This document shows positions 61,601 to 64,000 of a DNA stretch of 64,000 nucleotides, piece after piece. How positions within the stretch are numbered: position 1 is the stretch's first letter; each line of letters begins with the position of its first letter. The translations under genes were made by a program, and so were the position numbers. Below the pieces are notes generated by a model that was given only the letters and a program-made list of their open reading frames with translations, searched no databases and was not told where the DNA came from. Source of the DNA: Streptomyces sp. AM 2-1-1. GTDB lineage: Bacteria > Actinomycetota > Actinomycetes > Streptomycetales > Streptomycetaceae. The stretch lies in assembly GCF_029167645.1 (NCBI RefSeq), contig NZ_CP119147.1, positions 1,302,001 through 1,366,000 of the forward strand, given 5' to 3'.

Positions 61601-64000
61601 TCGGCGGCGGTGACGGGGCTGACACCCATGCGGGCCAGGAGGGTACGGGCCTCGGTGCCGGCCATGCCGTCCAGCTCCCACGGCCCGAAGGCGATGGTGG
61701 AGACGGGGCGGTCCGCGGTGTGGTGGATGTCGGCGAGCGCGTCCAGCGCCCCGTTGGCGGCGGCGTAGGCACCGTATCCGTCCGTGCCCCAGACCCCGGA
61801 GACGGAGGACAGGTGGACGAAGAAGTCCGGCGACCACTCCCGGGCGAGCAGGTGCAGCCAGTGCGCGCCGGTGAACTTGGCGTGCAGGGCGGCGGCGAAG
61901 GCGTCGTCTCCCGCGTCGGTGAGCGCCAGCCGGTCGATGGTCCCGGCCGCGTGCACCACTCCGCGGACCGGCGGCAGGCCGGCCAGGACGTGGAGTGCTT
62001 CGGCGAGTGCGGGGCCGTCGCCGACGTCGGCGGCGACGTACACGGCTTCGGCGCCCTCGGCCGCGAGTGCGGTGAGCGACGCCTCGGCGGGCCCGGACAG
62101 TTCGCTCCGGGGGCGGCGGCCGAGCAGGACGAGGTGGCGGGCGCCCCGGGCCACGAGGTCCCGGGCCAGCTCGCGGCCGATCGCGCCCAGCCCACCGGTG
62201 ATCAGGTAGGTGCCCTCCGCGCTTACGGGCAGGGGGTCCGGCGTGGTGTCTGCGGGCCGGATCCGGGCGACACGGCACCGGCCGTCCCGTACGGCGACCA
62301 GGTCCTCGTCGCCGCCCGCGTCGAGTGCGGCGACGGCCGCGCGGGCGTCGGCGGCGACGGGTACGGCGGGCAGGTCGAGGACGCCGCCCCAGACGGCCGG
62401 GAACTCCAGGGCCAGGACGGGGGCGATGCCGTGCAGCGCTCCGTGGTCGGCGGCGGCGAGCTGCTCGTCGCCGGTGACCCGGCGCACCCCGGCCGTGACC
62501 AGGTGGACCCGGCCGGTGCCCGGGGACTTGGTGCGCACCGCGAGGGTGGCGGCGAGGCAGAGGGCGGCCGCGTGGCCGGTCGGCGCGGGCGCGTCGAGCG
62601 CGGTGGGCAGCAAGGCGGCCGCGGGTACGAGCACCAGGTCGGCGTCGGGGTGGGCCTCCCCGACGCGCCGCCAGCCCTCGTCGTCGCCGGGGACCGCGGG
62701 CAGCACGGTGACGGCGGGGCGGTTTCCGGCGGTCCGGGCCGCGTCGGCGAGGAGCCGCACGGTGGCGGTGTCGTCGCCCGCGAGGACGAGGGGGCGGAGG
62801 GGGCCGGCGGGCGCGGCCGGGGTGTGGGCGTCCCAGTGCACGGTGTGCACGGGCAGCGGGGTGGCGGTGTCTGCCGGTGCTGCGGTGTCGGCCGGTGCGG
62901 TGTCTGCCGGTGAGGTGTCGGCGCCGGTGCCCGCGGTGAGCGCGGCGGGCCGGGCCAGGGGGGCGTGACGGGTGCGTTCCCACGGGTAGGCCGGGAGGTC
63001 GGCGATCCGGCGGGGCAGGGCCTCGGCGGTGGGGTCGGTGGCCGCGTGGGCGGCCGTGCCGGTGGCGCCGTCGGTGGCGCCGGAGTCGAGCCGGACGCCC
63101 GGCGGGGTGCCGCCGTCGGCGAGGGCGCGCAGGGCGGTGGCGGCCTCGGCCGGGCCGGCCGCGGTGACGGCGGCGCGTACGGCGTGCCGGGCGCGGCCGT
63201 GGGTGACGGTGTAGGCGAACGCCGGGTAGGCGTCGGCGGGCAGGGTGTCGAGCGTGTCGGCGAGCCGGCCGGCCCAGGTGCGCAGGGCGGCCTCGCTGCG
63301 GGCGGAGATCTCGAAGCCGGCCGGGGCACCGGTGTCGGCGGCGGGGGCGGTGGCCGCCTCCTCGGCCGTGAGCGGACCGAGGACGACGTGCGCGTTGGTC
63401 CCGCTCATGCCGAACGAGCTGACGCCGAGGCAGCTGCCGCTGCCGTCCCCGGTGTTCCACGGGAGGGTCTCGCGGGGTATCTCGATCCCGGTGCCCTCGA
63501 TGTCGATCCGCGGGTTGAGGGTCCGCAGGTGGACGACCGGCGGTACGGCACGGTGCTTCACGGAGAGGACGCCGCGGATCAGTCCGGCGATGCCGGAGGC
63601 GGCCTCCAGGTGGCCGATGCCGGTCTTGACGGAGCCGATGCGCAGCGGGGCGCCGCCCGCGGTGCGCTCCAGGGCGGTGACGATCGCCTCGACCTCGATG
63701 GGGTCGCCGAGCGCCGTGCCGGTGCCGTGGGCCTCGACGGCGCCGATCGCGTCGGGGGTCAGCCCGGCGTCGTCGAGCGCGGCCTTGATCAGGGCGATCT
63801 GGGCGCGGACGTTGGGGGCGGTGAAGCCGGAGGAGCGGCCGTCCTGGTTGACGGCGCTGCCCCGGACCACCGCGTGCACCCGGTCGCCGTCGCGCAGCGC
63901 GTCCTCCAGCCGTTTCAGGACGACGACTCCGCAGCCCTCGCCGCGGGTGAAGCCGTTGGCGCGGGCGTCGAAGGTCTTGCAGAGGCCGTCCGGGGAGAGG
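55678..64000 (-). CDS. Modular type I PKS (partial; continues past the right edge)
   Basis: At least 2770 residues; the 5' end is outside the window. From the N-terminal side: C-terminal part of a KS (to about 63390, with EAHGTGT and GHLEA), a linker of about 130 residues with no AT ending in YPWERTRHAP near 62980, a KR (TYLITGGLGAIG near 62200; GVWGTDGYGAYAAAN, with the Trp of A-type KRs) and an ACP (LGLDSIM near 61280). A second module then has KS (DTACSSS near 60520), AT (GHSVGE near 59200; HAFH near 58910, malonyl-type), DH (HRLYGTVVTP near 58290; LIDSCFQ near 57790), KR (GALVTGGLGALG near 56890) and ACP (LGLDSIM near 55950). A short C-terminal docking tail ends the protein. Confidence 0.95.
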   Translation of the reverse strand, partial: LSPDGLCKTFDARANGFTRGEGCGVVVLKRLEDALRDGDRVHAVVRGSAVNQDGRSSGFTAPNVRAQIALIKAALDDAGLTPDAIGAVEAHGTGTALGDPIEVEAIVTALERTAGGAPLRIGSVKTGIGHLEAASGIAGLIRGVLSVKHRAVPPVVHLRTLNPRIDIEGTGIEIPRETLPWNTGDGSGSCLGVSSFGMSGTNAHVVLGPLTAEEAATAPAADTGAPAGFEISARSEAALRTWAGRLADTLDTLPADAYPAFAYTVTHGRARHAVRAAVTAAGPAEAATALRALADGGTPPGVRLDSGATDGATGTAAHAATDPTAEALPRRIADLPAYPWERTRHAPLARPAALTAGTGADTSPADTAPADTAAPADTATPLPVHTVHWDAHTPAAPAGPLRPLVLAGDDTATVRLLADAARTAGNRPAVTVLPAVPGDDEGWRRVGEAHPDADLVLVPAAALLPTALDAPAPTGHAAALCLAATLAVRTKSPGTGRVHLVTAGVRRVTGDEQLAAADHGALHGIAPVLALEFPAVWGGVLDLPAVPVAADARAAVAALDAGGDEDLVAVRDGRCRVARIRPADTTPDPLPVSAEGTYLITGGLGAIGRELARDLVARGARHLVLLGRRPRSELSGPAEASLTALAAEGAEAVYVAADVGDGPALAEALHVLAGLPPVRGVVHAAGTIDRLALTDAGDDAFAAALHAKFTGAHWLHLLAREWSPDFFVHLSSVSGVWGTDGYGAYAAANGALDALADIHHTADRPVSTIAFGPWELDGMAGTEARTLLARMGVSPVTAAEGCAALTRPGPAGAQLIACRLDTERFTTVMKAVRHRPLLDALHPTDDAPAVDAVLGVDPLRELLEAPEHRRAALVTERVRDVLAAVLGHEDGSAVPEDTGFLDLGLDSIMAVDVAAHLTGVLGLEVGIGDIFGHPSLSRLSAELTARAAGGERPAVRRATPRRPAAALAAGTGTGTAPGTTAPGGEPRAPEPIAIVGMAGRFPGADSAEEFWSLLDEGRDGVGPVPADRWDTAALHDPAGARPGSISTDQGGFLSDIRRFDASFFDIPAREAESLDPQQRLLLEAAWHALEDSATDPASLAGSRTGVFVGISNSDYARVMEGGGLEPLDAYFATGTALNAAAGRIAYYLGTHGPALAVDTACSSSLVALHLAVGSLRSGESDRALAGGVNVITSPSCSVAVSRAHMLSADGRCKTFDASADGFVRAEGCGVLVLRRLSDALRDGEQVLAVIHGSAVNQDGASSGFTAPNGTAQRQVIRAALADARVDGAEIGYLEAHGTGTSLGDPIELDAAWGVFGPGRRAGEPLLIGSVKSNIGHCESASGMASVFKTVLALRHGRIPGGLHFETPNPHVPWRDMNVRVVDSRTSWARSDVPRLAGVSAFGFSGTNAHLVIGEAPAPRETPRTDDGAPLLLPLSARDGAALDRLTASWRQTLQDTPDTLLPDLVATAGAGRAHLPVRRAVLGRDRDQLLAALGQAAGPGTPAKTPKIGFLFSGQGAQYFGMGRQLYESEPVFSAVIDDCDRILAPHLGDSLLNLVFYGEDPEAVNQTRVTQPALVALELALAALWESWGVKAHAVMGHSVGEIAAAIHTGVLSREDGLALIATRARLMQSTEPGGMLSVPAAPGTVAAWAEEAGVDVAAVNGPESVVVAGPRDRLDALAARLAEQGVRTRALTVSHAFHSRLMDPVLDTFAAELAGFTFHEPRIPLITNVTGTEAGPGTFTPDHFAQHIRRPVQFLDGARELLAQGVDVLLELGPDRTLVSLVRAAGLTPEGGGVPSLRRGGKDRTVLLGAAKALYERGRDLDWNRISGGRTTRADAPRYPFADTAYWTRATAPAATGHDAPRPGAGRHWGSELRSPGLRGRAFSFERSAGFPAYLTDHRLYGTVVTPAASHLATVLSALGGNGDPVVVQDLICPRALVIKDGERFEAQILLDPPASDGTAELSVQSLLDEERGIWQKHIGGRFSSPPAAAAHRPATEDRAAFMASSERHLTRADFYDYFRELGYTLGPSFQWIDEAWIRGDEALIRYTMPRLPDEPAGYELYPGLIDSCFQSIAVFLVDDGAVEAASLAIPFAAKELSFHGRPPAGAELWGQVRVVRAEPLPHDRLRVETADLHLYATDPVGGAEHSVFRADEFRVRHASRAVLESSLRGDGLVHTLEWVPLTAAAPAHGTLRIALLEAEDGTDGETADTLADALADAGHAVQRFLGTLPGPDTADLVVDTRWAAPGAPAGAPGALQAAATLAATLRALPRTLPYVLPVDGSTGRAPLRESLFGLLNALEAEQTDRGLIRLRLDGGWNPEHLAGLLGALPEERRLALDGDEVRAARLVRTAADHPAPGAAGGALVTGGLGALGLAVATAHAARGGDRLTLMARSAPGATEQGVIDDLTASGVRVTVVAGDVTDPDDCARAVAAATADGPLGTVYHLAGVNADAAFDSLTPASYEKVFHAKALGADVLTDAVAGHDPRAVVLFSSVSAALGSAGQTNYAAANGYLDGLAERLRAEGLPATSVSWGPWVPEAKGGMAAAAAVERAAGRIGIRALSDAEAAAPLALATDTALSRLVVVALDATRYAAAAAGHPRAALVAALAEAAPAPERPAETDEPAGWLTERLNGEDTRDEEEREHLLRDAVRSLVARMLGSDDQLPADGSADAEGFSELGLDSIMAIDLRTALAHAVGGDLPATVAIDHPSVLAMSGFLADRAAPAPQPVRVPATTPAARPSDDHRAGAALGELSLDELLRAVHDDLAQEQ

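Noticed and set aside
60112..62913. 933-codon open frame on the + strand opposite the PKS
   Set aside because: Mirror frame of the KS/KR coding sequence; the - strand has complete PKS motifs, while this one is low-complexity.

Overview
The window is very GC-rich, and its coding sequences have the strong third-position GC bias of a Streptomyces-type actinomycete. A SARP regulator, CebR-type operators, an indigoidine synthetase, modular polyketide synthases and many GTG/TTG starts all support this. No rRNA, tRNA, insertion sequence or CRISPR array was seen.

Left part (0.5-10 kb): carbohydrate use. A histidine phosphatase is followed by a GH31 alpha-xylosidase, divergent from xylose isomerase. 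Next come a sugar ABC importer (lipoprotein plus two permeases, no ATPase) and a GH1 beta-glucosidase. Together these could import and dismantle xyloglucan-type oligosaccharides. At 10-17 kb a same-strand block (PucR/GAF regulator, MHS-type symporter, 3-hydroxybutyrate dehydrogenase, 3-oxoacid CoA-transferase A and B) looks like a ketone-body (3-hydroxybutyrate/acetoacetate) catabolic locus.

Middle part (17-31 kb): aconitase with a perfect 18-bp operator palindrome upstream, a LysR/DoxX divergent pair, two poorly characterised small genes, and a MurA-type enolpyruvyl transferase fused to an N-terminal XRE helix-turn-helix and apparently translated leaderless. A divergent cellulolytic pair follows: a secreted clan GH-A glycosidase with FnIII and CBM2, and a GH9 cellulase with CBM3 and CBM2. 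Two CebR boxes lie between them.

Right part (31-64 kb): specialised metabolism. (i) A compact operon, joined by four-base start/stop overlaps, encodes a cysteine-synthase-like PLP enzyme, a serine-acetyltransferase-like enzyme, two different ATP-grasp ligases and an MFS exporter. A DNA-methylase-like protein follows 39 bases later. This resembles a small pathway making a beta-substituted alanine and ligating it, and it is the best candidate for an undescribed system. Five perfect 19-bp tandem repeats lie upstream of it. (ii) Divergent from it is a single-module A-Ox-T-TE indigoidine synthetase with an overlapping 4-oxalocrotonate-tautomerase-family gene. (iii) A branched-chain 2-oxoacid dehydrogenase operon (E1alpha, E1beta, E2) could supply starter units. 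(iv) A polyketide cluster runs off the right edge. It contains modular PKS genes with two AT-deficient modules, a type II thioesterase, a KAS III-like protein with Ser in place of Cys, an FkbH-like glyceryl transferase, a free ACP, a DHA2 exporter and a SARP activator. No terminal thioesterase is visible, so glyceryl-ACP-dependent (tetronate-like) chain release or glycerate incorporation is likely.
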